Below, piece by piece: positions 49,464 to 61,542 of a stretch of 64,000 bases of DNA (position 1 is the stretch's first letter; every line of letters begins with the position of its first letter). This DNA comes from Paramecium octaurelia (lineage: Eukaryota > Ciliophora > Oligohymenophorea > Peniculida > Parameciidae), in assembly GCA_905182995.1 (NCBI GenBank), contig CAJJDP010000122.1, positions 56,589-120,588 on the forward strand, in the 5' to 3' direction. The notes below the pieces were generated by a model that worked only from the letters and a program-made list of their open reading frames with translations, searched no databases and was not told where the DNA came from. The position numbers and the translations under genes are program-made.

Positions 49464-51981
49464 TCATTTTTTTTCTTATTGTTTCATATAATTGTCTAAA
49501 TTATTTTGAAGAGAGTTTTTAAAACTGACATTCTTTTGGTCCTTTATCAAATATTTTAATATGAATTCCACTGATTCATAGTTTTTTGTCTTATCCAAGT
49601 GTTTAGTCAACGCCTTGAAAATAAATGTTTTCAATGTATTTGGAGTCATTAAAAATATTTCAGCAATGCCTTCGCAATACTTATTTGAATTTACGAAGCA
49701 ATTAACAAAAAATTGTATTAAATTTTCCTAATATTTTTCACAACATTATAATTACTTCAGATATCCTCTTGAATTGTAACAATAATTGAAACACTTATAT
49801 AAACACTGTCCAAAATGCTTTGCTTGGATTTTCTATATTAACAAATATTTGATCAATCAGAATGTTCATGTCCTTTTGATTCTCATTAAGTCTACATAAT
49901 TAATTTAAATGTACTTAATTATCTTCTAAATTAAGTCCACTACAAAACCAAAGAGCTAAAGATTTTCAATCTGAGGAATTTTCTTTAAGAAATACAAAAT
50001 TGAACTGTAATTAACACAGAACAAAGTCTAAATTCTATTTGATGCTTTCTAAATGGTTTAGATATTGGTAATTATTAAAAGATTGAAAACAAAGTCGATG
50101 TTCGTGTTCAACTGGTTATTTGATAAAACTTCTTCAAAAATCACTTAACTTCTTTGAGCTGAAATCAAACTTTGAATAATCTTAAATGATTTTATAATCT
50201 GATCTGGCGATTAAATAAGCAATTTCTCTAGATGCCCTGATTTTGTCTTGCGTTCAAAGTATACCAGAAACAAGTAATGAATGCTGAATTACTCAGAAGA
50301 AACCAAACTTTTTATTAGGTCATATAATAAACTGTCCTAATTAAAGTTTATCTACAGTAATGTGGTTAAACAATTAAAAGGATATTCTACATAATAACAA
50401 AAGCAATACCATAATCAAGATCATAAAATTAGTCTTCATACAGTCTAATAATAATTTTGGTCAATTCTTGAAGAAACACATGTTTAACATCTGGTTAAAT
50501 GGATTTGTTGAAGAAGGTGTATAATCTAATTAGATTGTGTTCTAGCTGAGGATTCTAAAATATTGCATCGAGCTTCTCCTTCTCTAATATCTTTTACAAA
50601 GTGATATCTATCTAGATTGTATTTGCAACATCAGCCTCTTCCAACATAATATCATTTTATTAGATTGATATAGAATTGCCTTAGAATTCATCCAAGATTG
50701 AGTCATCAATGTTTGTTGTGTTCCCATTGAGATACTATACTTGAGGAGTATCCAAATCGTCGACTGTGTATAATGCTGTGTGGGGTTAATCATAACTCAA
50801 CCCTCCAGGACCTTGATATTGGTTACAGATCAACTTAAGAAAGTACTCGTGTATTTTGCACTTAATTGCTTCTCTTATATTTTGATCTTCCAATAGCTTT
50901 TAGAATATGTTATGAGAACTGAGGGAGAGCAATTGTGGTTAGACCTTCTTTTTCAATTGTTCGTTAACTTCGAAAGTTTAGAAGATAAACCACAACGCAC
51001 CTTACAATTCATTATATAATTATTTATGGTACAGTTTTCTTAAGAAATACAAGCCTGCTTAGATGTTGTGATCATCCTTAAAATCTCTTAAAATATCATG
51101 AATGCAATTTACTTAGTCATAAAGAAAATGTCAGAATAGATGAACCTCAAGAAGATTGGCCATTTCTCACCTTACAGATCTGCAATCTCGTATATCAATA
51201 GCAAGGTGTCAGCAATTTTGTTTTGGATTATTTCCGTTTCATCGAATTGATAGCCACAAATTATGTTTCTGACTATTGCTCCTATGAAATTGATATGGTA
51301 TCCGTATTTCTCGAATATCATAGTCAAAAAGGTGGACATACTCTCCAGGGGCATCTATGAAAATATTGCGAATCCGATTCTTTGTTCTACTTCATAGGGC
51401 AAAGCCAATTAGTAATTTGCCTTGTAGGCTGCAGTTGTGGTGGTCTGATTGGCGATCAAATGGGATATAGGCAGATTTTATTTGATTACATTTAAATTTA
51501 TCATGGAGATGTTGAATTCTGAATATTGAAAGGGAATCTAGAGATTGATCAACAATTCTCTGCCAAAGGATAAAATCGTCGATTAGTAGAGTTACCATAT
51601 TTCTATCATTAGGTCGTTGATTCTCTTATGGGGGAATTGTTGAATCTTGTAATAGTCGTCAATATTTAAAATTAATAGATATTTGTAAAATAACAGTGCG
51701 GCCAAGTTTGGTTTGGCTATAATTTGTTTGTGTTGATCAAACAGAAAGTTGAGGAATTCCAGTAGAAAAGTGTAGTTTGTGTTGTGAGGATAGATGATGC
51801 AGGTTCTGAGGAAGCTCTTGAAGCATTCTTCCAATTAATCAAGTGGATTTTCCAAGAAAAACTTCATGATTTCAAATATCTATAATTTGATATGATCCTT
51901 CAATAAATGATATTAAGTATTTATGAAGTGACTAAATTCTGAATAAAATGCAATAATATTATGAAACCCATTTATATTCAT
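49464..51981 (-). CDS. Helical-repeat-like protein, unknown function
   Basis: ATG at 51981 (MNINGFHNIIAFYSEF), introns at 51087-51112 (AAG end), 50387-50409, 49892-49914 and 49728-49755, TGA at 49464; 805 residues, exon sum a multiple of three. Sequence is mostly amphipathic helices in pairs (LEECFKSFLRTCIIYP, YTFLLEFLNFLFDQHK, FLTMIFEKYGYHINFIGAIV, KIADTLLLIYEIADL, QAGLYFLRKLYHKQLY), which suggests HEAT- or ARM-like solenoids, split by an acidic linker near VDDLDTPQVQYLNGN. No family signature was recognised. It is convergent with the gene to the left, 75 bp between stops. Confidence 0.75.
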
Positions 51982-52336
51982 TAAATCAAACAGCTAAATA
52001 AATAATTAATTAAATTTACACTTCTTTAATATTGAGGAGCGAGAAACATGACATATATTATGGCCTTATGTTGATCACTAAATTAAAATAAATTCTTTTA
52101 TAAATCCTGCTAATTTTGATTTTATCTACATAATTCATATAATTAATGTTAGGTTAAAATGTATGCCTACTTTCTATTACACAAATACTTATTATTCATA
52201 TGAGGGATATGTTAAAACATTGTAATTATATATATTTTCGGATCCTTTAAACCATTACTTAATAATCTCTTATGATTGTTCCATTGATAAATTCATAATA
52301 TTTAATGAGATATTTATAATATAAATAACTTCAAAT
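51982..52336. other. AT-rich spacer between tandem minus-strand genes
   Basis: About 355 bp; presumably the promoter of the helical-repeat gene. No motif stands out. Confidence 0.5.
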
Positions 52337-54106
52337 TCAAAATATAAATTTAAGTTTTATTAGATAGTGAATTTGCACTTAAGCAACATCATAAACCACA
52401 TATTCATTGTAAATTAGACTTGATTCAATGTTGTGGATCTTTAATTCTTCATTTGGGATGACTTTTCCAGACTCAAAATCTAGGTTACTATTTATAATTA
52501 TCTTCGTATATATACTTAATCTTCTCCCTGGTTTTAGGATCAGCGTGATTTCTGCCTACTGCATGTATGCTATGGTAATTTTGAGGTGGTCTAACATGAT
52601 CTTTAGCTTTATATATTTAATAAGTGTTGCCCAGAGCAACCTCACACAACAACACATATCCGTAAGGATGATCAATGTTGGCAACACAATACCCAGCTGA
52701 CTTGGAGCAAATATCAGCAAAATAAACTCCTTTTCCAAACATGTACCCAGTACTTGGGGCTTCTGGAGGTGCTATTTTTAAACCTTCTGATAATATCCCT
52801 ACAAAATTTGTGATTCTTGATCCATGCCACAATAATTTTCTATTTTCTAAGGCTTTGAATGGATAGAACCTGATCTTCTCGTTTTTCCTTTCAACTTCAT
52901 ACACTTTTGCTACTTATAATCTGAATTTCTCATGAGTTGGACCATGTGATACATTGATAGAATGCTCAATTTTAGAAATGACGTCGAGATCTTAACACTC
53001 CCTAATATTAGTTTTTAATAGTCTATAAAATTAATCTAAAGGATTGATGTCACTGTTCTCAGCCAAAGTACTGTTGATGTATCGATTAGCCAATTCTAAT
53101 TCTTATAGCACAGTTAGCAATTGGTTCTTTTAACCCAGGATCTCATAATTATCAATTTTAGGTGGTAATTTCATGCCATAGTTTTAAGGGATGTTTGTAT
53201 AGAACTCGTTAGTAAGATCAACCAATAAACTATATTTGAAATCTCTTAAGGCTTGTTGGATCTCATTGAGTATTTTGAACCCTTTCTTGATGGCATCAAC
53301 AGACAAACGACCCAATGGATTCTTATCAGTATCAAAGTTCAATTCTTTAAGTGTTTTATTCATCCTTTGGATATCCCAAATTTCACTCATTAAATCAAAT
53401 ATTGCTGGATCCAGAGTGGAAGGCAGGTTCTTGATCCTTGCTGCAATTCTTCCGTTTCTTTAATTCAACTTTTCGATTTCACTATTCACCGAACCTCCTC
53501 CTCCTCCCATAACATCAACTATGCAGTATTTCCCTGGTTGTTATTTGAATTCAGCTCTCTCTCTCCAATCCCAATGGGTTTTATCTCGGAATTTCTTTTC
53601 AAACCCTTTTATAGCTGTCACCAAATCACTCTCTTTGATTTCCTACTATGGATTCGATGCGCCCGTCTAAATTGTAGTATAATGATATTTACTCTTCCCC
53701 ATTTAGTGAATAGAAAATAGTCGCCATCCTTCTTTAAGACCTAAATCTAATAGAACTTGTTGTGACCCTTGACTCCATAGGAGATATCTGTCAAATTGAG
53801 CATCACCGTGTAATCTTTATGAACCTAATATCCTGGTAATGCCGATCGATTATCTGACTTGACTTTTGCGATTTGCTTGACCTCTTCGACTTCCTCTTCA
53901 ATGTCACTCTCCCCTTTATACAGTTTTCTTTCTTAAAACAACTTCCTCCTAACGGGGGGTGATTGTTCTTCAATAAGCATTTCCTGTTATTCTTAAACTT
54001 TGGGATTCGGAGTCCTGTTGTGTAGTAATTATTAAAGATAGGACTGATCCTTGTTCTCACCCTCGGGTATTATATCAATCTCAGGGAGACTAGATTAGAA
54101 TGTCAT
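52337..54106 (-). CDS. Poly(ADP-ribose) polymerase with WGR, regulatory and catalytic domains (PARP2/3 type layout)
   Basis: ATG at 54106, introns at 53667-53692 and 52488-52515, TGA at 52337, 571 residues, exon sum a multiple of three. A short acidic N-terminus is followed by the WGR domain ([55 protein letters not shown]). The helical regulatory domain comes next ([19 protein letters not shown]). The catalytic domain has the H-Y-E triad: [22 protein letters not shown] and [15 protein letters not shown]. It uses NAD+ to build ADP-ribose chains at DNA breaks. No zinc fingers or BRCT precede the WGR, as in PARP2/PARP3. Its ATG lies 36 bp from that of a RAD51 paralog transcribed the other way. 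Confidence 0.95.
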
Positions 54107-54142
54107 ATTTAATGGCGGGAATAAATATAAAAAATAATTAAA
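54107..54142. promoter_or_regulatory. 36-bp divergent spacer between PARP and RAD51-paralog genes
   Basis: The only sequence between two start codons on opposite strands, almost all A and T. Both 5' UTRs and promoters must lie here or overlap the coding regions. Confidence 0.5.
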
Positions 54143-55089
54143 ATGAATTATTTTCCTGTAAGCAATCTAAAATAAATTAGATAAGTGTTTTGCTTGGGGG
54201 GAATAGAAAAGCAGTCTTGCAGAGATTCAAAGGAAATGGAGTTGTAAGTGTCTTGGATTTCTTGAAGTAAAAAAGATAGAAGTTTTATGAAAAACTCATT
54301 TCGTAGAAAATGTTACCAAATGATGTTGATACACTATTCAATGAAATAGATTCAGAAATAGCCACACTCAGGGATATGGAATAGGACATTCTGAATCAAC
54401 TACACCAAAATTTGCAACCAAAATTATACTAATATTTAGTCCTAGGGGAATATGAATGCCTCCCACTGAATAGCATCTCCCTTATTCTAGGTGATATTGG
54501 CAGTGGCAAGACTTCTATGATGTTTTCAGCTATTGAAAACTATTTCTCCAATTAGATTAGCAATTCGAATGTGATATATTATGATTGTTCATGTACCTTG
54601 TCAGCTTAAAGGATATACAAAATGATTAAAAGTACTAAATCCGAGGCAGCTACTATCGACATATTAAGCAGAATTTAATATAAGGCTGTTGATTGTCTAA
54701 AAGACTTCGAGTAACTAATCAAGAACATACCTAATAAGACTATTATTTTTATTGATGGATTAATGACCTTGTATTATGAAAGTGAAATAGAAATCTATAA
54801 TTTCTATCATATCATCAATGAATTGATGAGATACTTTCATGAATTGACTGAATCATAACAAAACACTTTTGTAATCTCAATCAGATCAGTCCAGGATTAA
54901 TTGCAGTACATACAAGCAACCAAATACGACTAATATATCAACACATTTGCTAGCACTATCATCCATTTGATTTCTACGAAACAATCAAAAATTATGAAGA
55001 TTCATAAGTCACTGAATGACAGATTGCCATTTGATAAATCAATTCTCTATTAAATCGGTGAGAATGGAATAGAGTGGTCAAATAAATGA
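54143..55089 (+). CDS. RAD51 paralog / RecA-superfamily recombination ATPase
   Basis: ATG at 54143, one intron at 54158-54180, TGA at 55087, 307 residues, exon sum a multiple of three. Walker A GDIGSGKTSMMF sits near residue 114. SNVIYYDCSCTLSAQRIY follows the core strand after it, and Walker B is KTIIFIDGLM near 190. The C-terminus (IIHLISTKQSKIMKIHKS, then GENGIEW) matches the end of RAD51-like cores. The N-terminus (SVLDFLKQKRQKFYE) is short, as in RAD51D or XRCC2; I cannot say which. RAD51 paralogs help load RAD51 on single-stranded DNA in homologous recombination. Paired with PARP through a shared 36-bp promoter, so joint regulation is plausible. Confidence 0.88.
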
Positions 55090-55200
55090 TCCTAATTTTT
55101 GAATATATATATTGATTTATTGAATTAAACTAACAAGAATACTGTTTAATAATTATTAGATCATTGTGTAATTAAAATACACATTATAAAATATTTATTA

Positions 55201-58200
55201 ATGTTGAATAGTAGAAGATCACAAATACCTGAATTTAACCAGACATTCAAATCTTAGGACTGCAGTTTACAAACTAATAAAATGATAATATAGGAAATGT
55301 ATTAATGTGGATAATGCTTTGATTATCCTCATGGGATTTGTAAATACTGTTTTGAGCATTGTCATAAGAAAACCAGAAATGTATATCATCAACAAGCAAA
55401 ATTACTAAAACTCAGGGGAAATTTTAAGTGTGAATGTGGATTGTTCAAGCATAAACAAAAATAACTTGATATACAACCCTGTCCATTGAATTCTCAAACC
55501 TTTTGTCCTATTTCAAATTGCACTACTTGTAAGACTAATCTTTGTTCATTCTGTATTAAAAATTGCAAACATACTCACTAATATCTCCCTGGGGAAGGGT
55601 GCAAGTGTAATTAATTGCATTCCAAATATTAACTCAGAGTGCATTACATTGAACAATTAAAGAAGTACAACATCACGAAGACACTTAAATACAGGCCCTA
55701 AGATGAGTTGGCTATGATAAAAATAATCAATGCATTGCTCAATAACTTTGATCTTTTCGAACTCCTCTTTGCGGAATTGAAAAACACATTCGAGAATATT
55801 TTCAACGAACTAGAAACAGGGGACTTCAATTAAACATGCATATGGTCCTAAAAGCTGTAATTTATTATTGCCTATTGTTCTTAGAATCGATGTATAATAG
55901 GATGAATAAAATTTGAATGAAAAAATCTTAGAACTTTTCACTGAGAAGAGATTCCCATATACTGAAATTGCATCCATCCATGTGTTCATAGAATAGCTAC
56001 TTATGAAATTAAAGTACAATCTAATATACCTTGATGACAAGATATGGCAATGCATGACGTCAAGTTAGATTAAATTCTTAGTGAGTAATCAATCTTAAAC
56101 TATGTTTAGGTTAATATCACATATTATCATAAAATTTATAAGAATCAGCCAAGGAGAAGCTCTCTCAGTTGGTCTTGAAGATTTTGAAAATACAATCCAT
56201 ACAACTAAAATATCAATTCTCCAAATTTAGAAAAATTGACACCTTGGACATCGAGAACAGCACCCCAATTTAGAGGAGCCAAATCAGGAAGTATAATCAA
56301 TGTCTGGATAATGGAATTTTGCAGGTGGAATTGACCGAACTGATTAAGAGATACTACAGAATCCTATTTGATATTGAAATTACCAATCCAATCCTATCAA
56401 AATTGTTAATAGTCTTGTTGAAATGCGTGAAGATGGGATTGTAAACTGGCCTGTTGATTAAGACTCAAGTAGTGTTCAAGGTCATCCTCAATTTGGAGAA
56501 ACTGTGCAAAGACATTGACTATTATAACCAATAGAAGAACTTTGGGTAGATTCAAAGATTTTTCACAGAGTAGATGTTCAACCTCCTGAGTAAGATATTG
56601 ATATTGACATATTTTTAAATGAAGGACGATTTATTTTACGAAATTCTGAACGAGCAGATTAACAGGAATGAGAAGAGACAAATATCATTAATTGATAAAT
56701 ACACTGCATCGTTTTATTTTGAGAAGAAGAAAAAGAATTTGCAAATAGATTTGTTTTACAATGGGGAATCAGAGAAACTCTAAATCATATGGAGAGTCTT
56801 TATTAACATAGTCATAAACTATAATTTGAATGGATAATATTATAATTAGATGATGAATCCTCAAACCAAATTGAACCATGTCATCTAAATAATGTTGAGA
56901 GAAAATCTCTTTGTAGACACAACTCTGAGGACTTAAATTATGTAATTGTAGATTGAAGACTTGTTGCTATGGAAATACGAAAGGTTGACCATCTTAAATT
57001 AGGACGTAAGCATTATTATTTACTTAAGTTCTTAAGTCAAGTGGACAACTTTAAATCTGAATGGAATAAGTACTTTCTAAATTCAATTGAAGTCTCATTT
57101 GAAATTGAAGAAGAGGATCTGGAAAGGCTATTGAAATTATGTAAAGAACTTCTAAACACAAAGTATTTTAGGGAATTAGAGAAGTTTGAAGCGAATCAAG
57201 AGAAAATATGTGAAAATCAGAAAAAAAAGAAGTATCTATACAATTTAACTTAGTCAATCAGCAAAGAATTTGCAGGAAGAATTAAAACAACATTTGAAAT
57301 CAGATATGAAAATCATAAAATAGACTCAATAAATACTATACGAAAAGGGCATAGATCTAATTATCATTCGATATTGTTAATTTCTTATTTAAAATTAATT
57401 TGTAAAGTTGGCCTAATTAGAAATTATGATTAATATTACAACTTTGATGTTTGAAATATTGAATCGGATGATAAATTTCAATTAGTAATTGATAAATTAG
57501 ATTTATACAGTAGAAAATTATTAAATATTTTAAAGAATTGCAGAAAAGGAACTGCCTTATTATGGTTAATGTGCTCTAAGGAACATCATAATTAAATTTC
57601 ATTTTGATGTAATACTAAAAAGTGGGTTTATTAATGTCTATTAATACTGCTTCTTAAATCCCTAATTCCTATTGTAGCATCTAATTCATTTGAATGAAAT
57701 GTTGGATGGTCAATACGATGATTGCGCAGAGTTAACATAAAAGCATGCATCCAGCATTTTGTATAATAAGCATTAAATATTCGAGTTGCTGATTGCAATC
57801 TTGGAGTTGATCATAATATCAAACGAAACGAATCATGACTACCTGCAATTCCATTAGTTATGTGAGAATCTATACAACAAAATATTGCCTCAGGTGCTTA
57901 ATCATTCGACTGATATATTCACAAAGGGAAATCAATATACCCCAGATTCCTCATCCTACGATGTGTTCATCAATCAAAATTAGAATAGATATTCATTTAT
58001 GTCATTTACTACTTGTTTGGAACAAATTCAAAATGGAGTTTCAAATAATCAAGGTAGTCCCCAGAATTAATTATCCCAAATGTCCTTTTTTTCAATTAAC
58101 TCATTAAACTAATCGCATATAATTCAGCAATCCTTCACCATGAAATAATTGAATGAAATCTTCTAAATGCAAAAGGACTTAGGCAGTCAAGAAGGGTTGG

Positions 58201-61200
58201 CAATCACAACAGTATTATTGACGCACACCTTTATTCGATTTATGAATCTCATTATTGACTATTTCAACAGAAACCAATTGTTGGAGACCCAAGATCTCTT
58301 AGAATAAGCATCGATAATAGAGAAAATAGAATAGATCCATTAATACTTTAGTCAGTAATTGAAGTAATAGAAATTATTTCAGGGACCCTTGGGAGGATTC
58401 GAGGAGTTGGTATAAGTGATGGAGAAATTCAAGACACTTGTAAACTACTCCTTATCCAATAAGCATGATAATTCAAGTCCCCCTGAAATATTTTAGATTA
58501 AGGAGAACAACTTAAGCGTTGCAATTTCATAGAAAGCTATCGATGATATAGTTAGATTCAAGGACAAGAGTGTTTTCTAGGCCTTGAATAAGGTGTTATT
58601 GAAATTGAAACTGAAGCGGATTGAATTAGACAACGATATCTTGGAGCAGAATGCAATAGTGCAATTAATTAAAAAAGAATATCGCAATAGGAGTAAAGAG
58701 TAATACAGTTTAATATTCATAAATGTCTTAATTGAACTACTATAATAATAGACTTAATTTTAGAGGAATCGCAATTTGGAATACCCAAATACGATTTTTA
58801 TGTCTCATATTAATTACATAGTATAATTGTAGAGATTATTATAAGCCGAAACAAAACCAGTACAATAGATAATCAACACCAATATTGAAAAACAAGATCC
58901 AAAATATCCAAATTTTTAAAAGAACTTCGACAGTTTCCTGCAATACTTATCAACCAAAATCATTCCATTCTTATTTAAAAAGGTGATCGTATATCAAGAT
59001 TAGCCATATTTGTCAATAGTGATCAATAGTGGTAAGTATTCAATCATAGTTCTTGAATTCATCAGGTATTTGGCAGAGGGACAGAATTAAGAAATGCAGA
59101 ATTATGTGGGGGAATCAGGACTATTGCTGTGCATTCTCAAATTATTGGTTGATCTATTTAAGTCAAAATAGATTCTAGAAATAGTAAGGGAAACCAATAA
59201 TCAAAACAAAATTAAATCACAAACTAAGGCTAGTTTTTAAAAAGCAGTTCACAATGTACGAACTATGCAACTGAAGAAGAAGAATAGCAGTACTACTGAT
59301 TACTTATTGAAATTCTTGCAAAAAAGGAAAAACAGTTAGAAGTAAACAAGTACTTAGAATGAGTTTATGCAATTTGGAATTCACAGTACTCAAGGGGATT
59401 AGTATGGAATTGATGTGTCATAGGCTTTTCTTAAACTCTTTGCTCATACAATCATAACTATTGCGGAATTCAACCAGGGCTCTTAATAGAACAATTAAAA
59501 ATTAACCTTTAATGAATTAAGTAAAAACAGAGTTTGGCAAGTCATCATCTAAATCCTGACTGTAAGGACAAATGAAAATCAATAAAATAGTGTGTATACA
59601 CTTCGACTTTATATATTTTAATTGATTTTGTCATTGCTTGAAGATCCAGAGAGAAATCCAGATGACTTCCAATATATCATGAATCTCATTAATCACAAAC
59701 TATTAGAAGAAACCCTCACATAGACGTATAGAGCGTTGATAATATTTAATAAATTAGACCTAAAGGATTTAGCTACAATTGACAGTCAATTGACTGAGAA
59801 GTATAGAAGAGAATTAGGAGACAATATAAACGAGTCATTGATTTTCGATTCCAAAATGCTTATAAAAATACTTTATTAAATCTACAAGATGTTGAATTTA
59901 TATGCTACCAGCAGTCTTGAAATATGTTAATACTTAAAAGATCAAAAGTAGTAATGTTAGTAGGGTCAACCACAATTATTCAAAAGAGAAGGAGATCATC
60001 TGGCAAAGTCAGCCTTTTAATTTATATTCAATATAGTTGGATCAATAGAATACGTGAATCAAAAGGACTAGATTGAGATTTTCCATTTTCTCAAACCTCC
60101 TATGTGTTTTTTCTTATCTGAAGAAACCAAATTATAATTCTTAATAGAAACAATAGACAGATCAAATCCAGCATCTAAATTGGCATCCATATTTGACTCC
60201 ATCCCTCAATTCATGACTGAGATGAAAGAAAACATGTCAAAGTATAGAAAGTCCTTATTCTTCTAAAGATTAATCAGTGTCGCCATATCACCCAAGTAAC
60301 TAGCTCATTATTTATACTTAGTTTCAATCACACCCAATTGGCTACGTCTATTACAGCGTTGAATATCATAGTAATCCTTTTGATATCGAACACGGCTTTC
60401 GTGAAAATAGAAAATGAAGAGAATCGCATTTCAATGAAATACCAGGAGTCTCATTCTGTGGCATTGACACTTTGTCAAATACTATTAATATTCATGTCAC
60501 TTTTGGCTTTGATTTGTTAATTGTTTTTCCGAATGAGTATCTATTACCAAATCAGTTGCAAGGAGGTTAAGCACACATTCTACAACACATTTGTTATCAT
60601 GTTCTAAATATTGCAGAGGAGAGACATATTCTAGTTTTTCTTGCATTTTGTACTGAGCATTTTAGGAACCTTTGAGCCCTTCTGTTTTTACTTGCAAAGC
60701 TTCTGTTTTATTTACATCTCTTAGACAATGTCGTCAGTATTGGAAGCATTGCGATTGAGATGGTAGCAATTCCTGGGAATTTTCAGCGTTTTGCTCATTA
60801 TTTTGAATGCGTACAGTTACATAGGATTCAGGAGATTTGCAACCAGTTTTTAATTGGATGTAATAGTGCATCCAGAAGATGATATTCATGAAGAGGAATT
60901 GCTTTGTGACACTCCTGCTCATTGTTTTATAAGTTTGGTGTATTTTGGGTTAAGGGAGGGTTCTGGATTAGCAGCTCATGGGGATATTGAGAGTTATCAC
61001 AAATCATCTGATTATTACCCACGATTTCTATTTGATTTTAGTTTTTTCATAATTGTAACTCTCATTATGATCAACATCATCAATGGTATCATAATAGACA
61101 CATTTGCGGAACTGAGAGACAAGTAGTAACAAAACGAGTACGACAGAAACAATGTTTGTGTAATATGTTCATTGGAGAGGTAACAGATCTTAAGTATATG

Positions 61201-61418
61201 TATCTAGATGGGAGTTCGAGAAGCAGGGTTTGCAATTCCATGAACATGTGGATGAAGTTCATAGTCTTTCAAATTACATCGCTTTTATAGTGCATCTGCT
61301 TTAGGTCGGGAAACAAAATATGAATGGAATCGAAACCCACATCTACACAAAAATTATCAATAGGGACATGAGTTGGACTCCATTGAAATAAACACAATAG
61401 TTACTCGATAAGTTATGA
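55201..61418 (+). CDS. IP3/ryanodine-receptor-type Ca2+ release channel with two UBR-like zinc fingers at the N-terminus
   Basis: ATG at 55201, introns 55857-55884, 56085-56109, 57006-57028 (AAG), 60296-60321 and 61180-61207, TGA at 61416; about 2,030 residues. Residues 30-150 hold two Cys/His clusters (YQCGQC, CKYCFEHCHK, CECG; then CTTCKTNLCSFC, CKHTHQY, GCKC) resembling UBR boxes. A long helical middle includes FDVILKSGFINV. The C-terminal channel has several membrane spans, pore text FGLREGSGLAAHGD, inner helix FIIVTLIMINIINGIIIDTF and the terminal CVICSLER...FHEHVDEVH zinc motif typical of this family. Two oddities: TGA in frame at 57451-57453, and one surplus base near 57601 (a TTTT run). 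Releases Ca2+ from stores (family knowledge). Confidence 0.85.
55250..55635 (+). other. Tandem UBR-box-like zinc fingers at the channel N-terminus
   Basis: First cluster: C-x2-C (CGQC), then C-x2-C (CKYC), HCHKKT and CECG. Second cluster about 60 residues on: C-x2-C (CTTC), C-x2-C (CSFC), CKHTH and CKC. The order C..C / C..C / C-x-H or H-x-H / C-x-C is that of the UBR box, which in UBR E3 ligases reads N-degrons. Whether these bind peptides is unknown. Confidence 0.6.
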
Positions 61419-61542
61419 ATATAAGATTTTTGTTATATTAATCATAATTATGCAAATATATATCGAAGGAAAGTATTCGCATTGATATTTAATAATACTA
61501 ATGTGAGATATAATTTCAATTAATAAATTTAATAAGGTTTAA

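Noticed and set aside
51392-51598. 68-residue minus-strand open frame beginning MVTLLIDDF
   Set aside because: It is out of frame with the flanking exons of the helical-repeat gene, which stay open through this stretch in another frame without any intron.
57425-57500. A TA-bounded insert or intron removing the in-frame TGA of the channel gene
   Set aside because: No pair of TA dinucleotides around the TGA is a multiple of three apart at 26 bp or more, and no GTA..AG segment fits.
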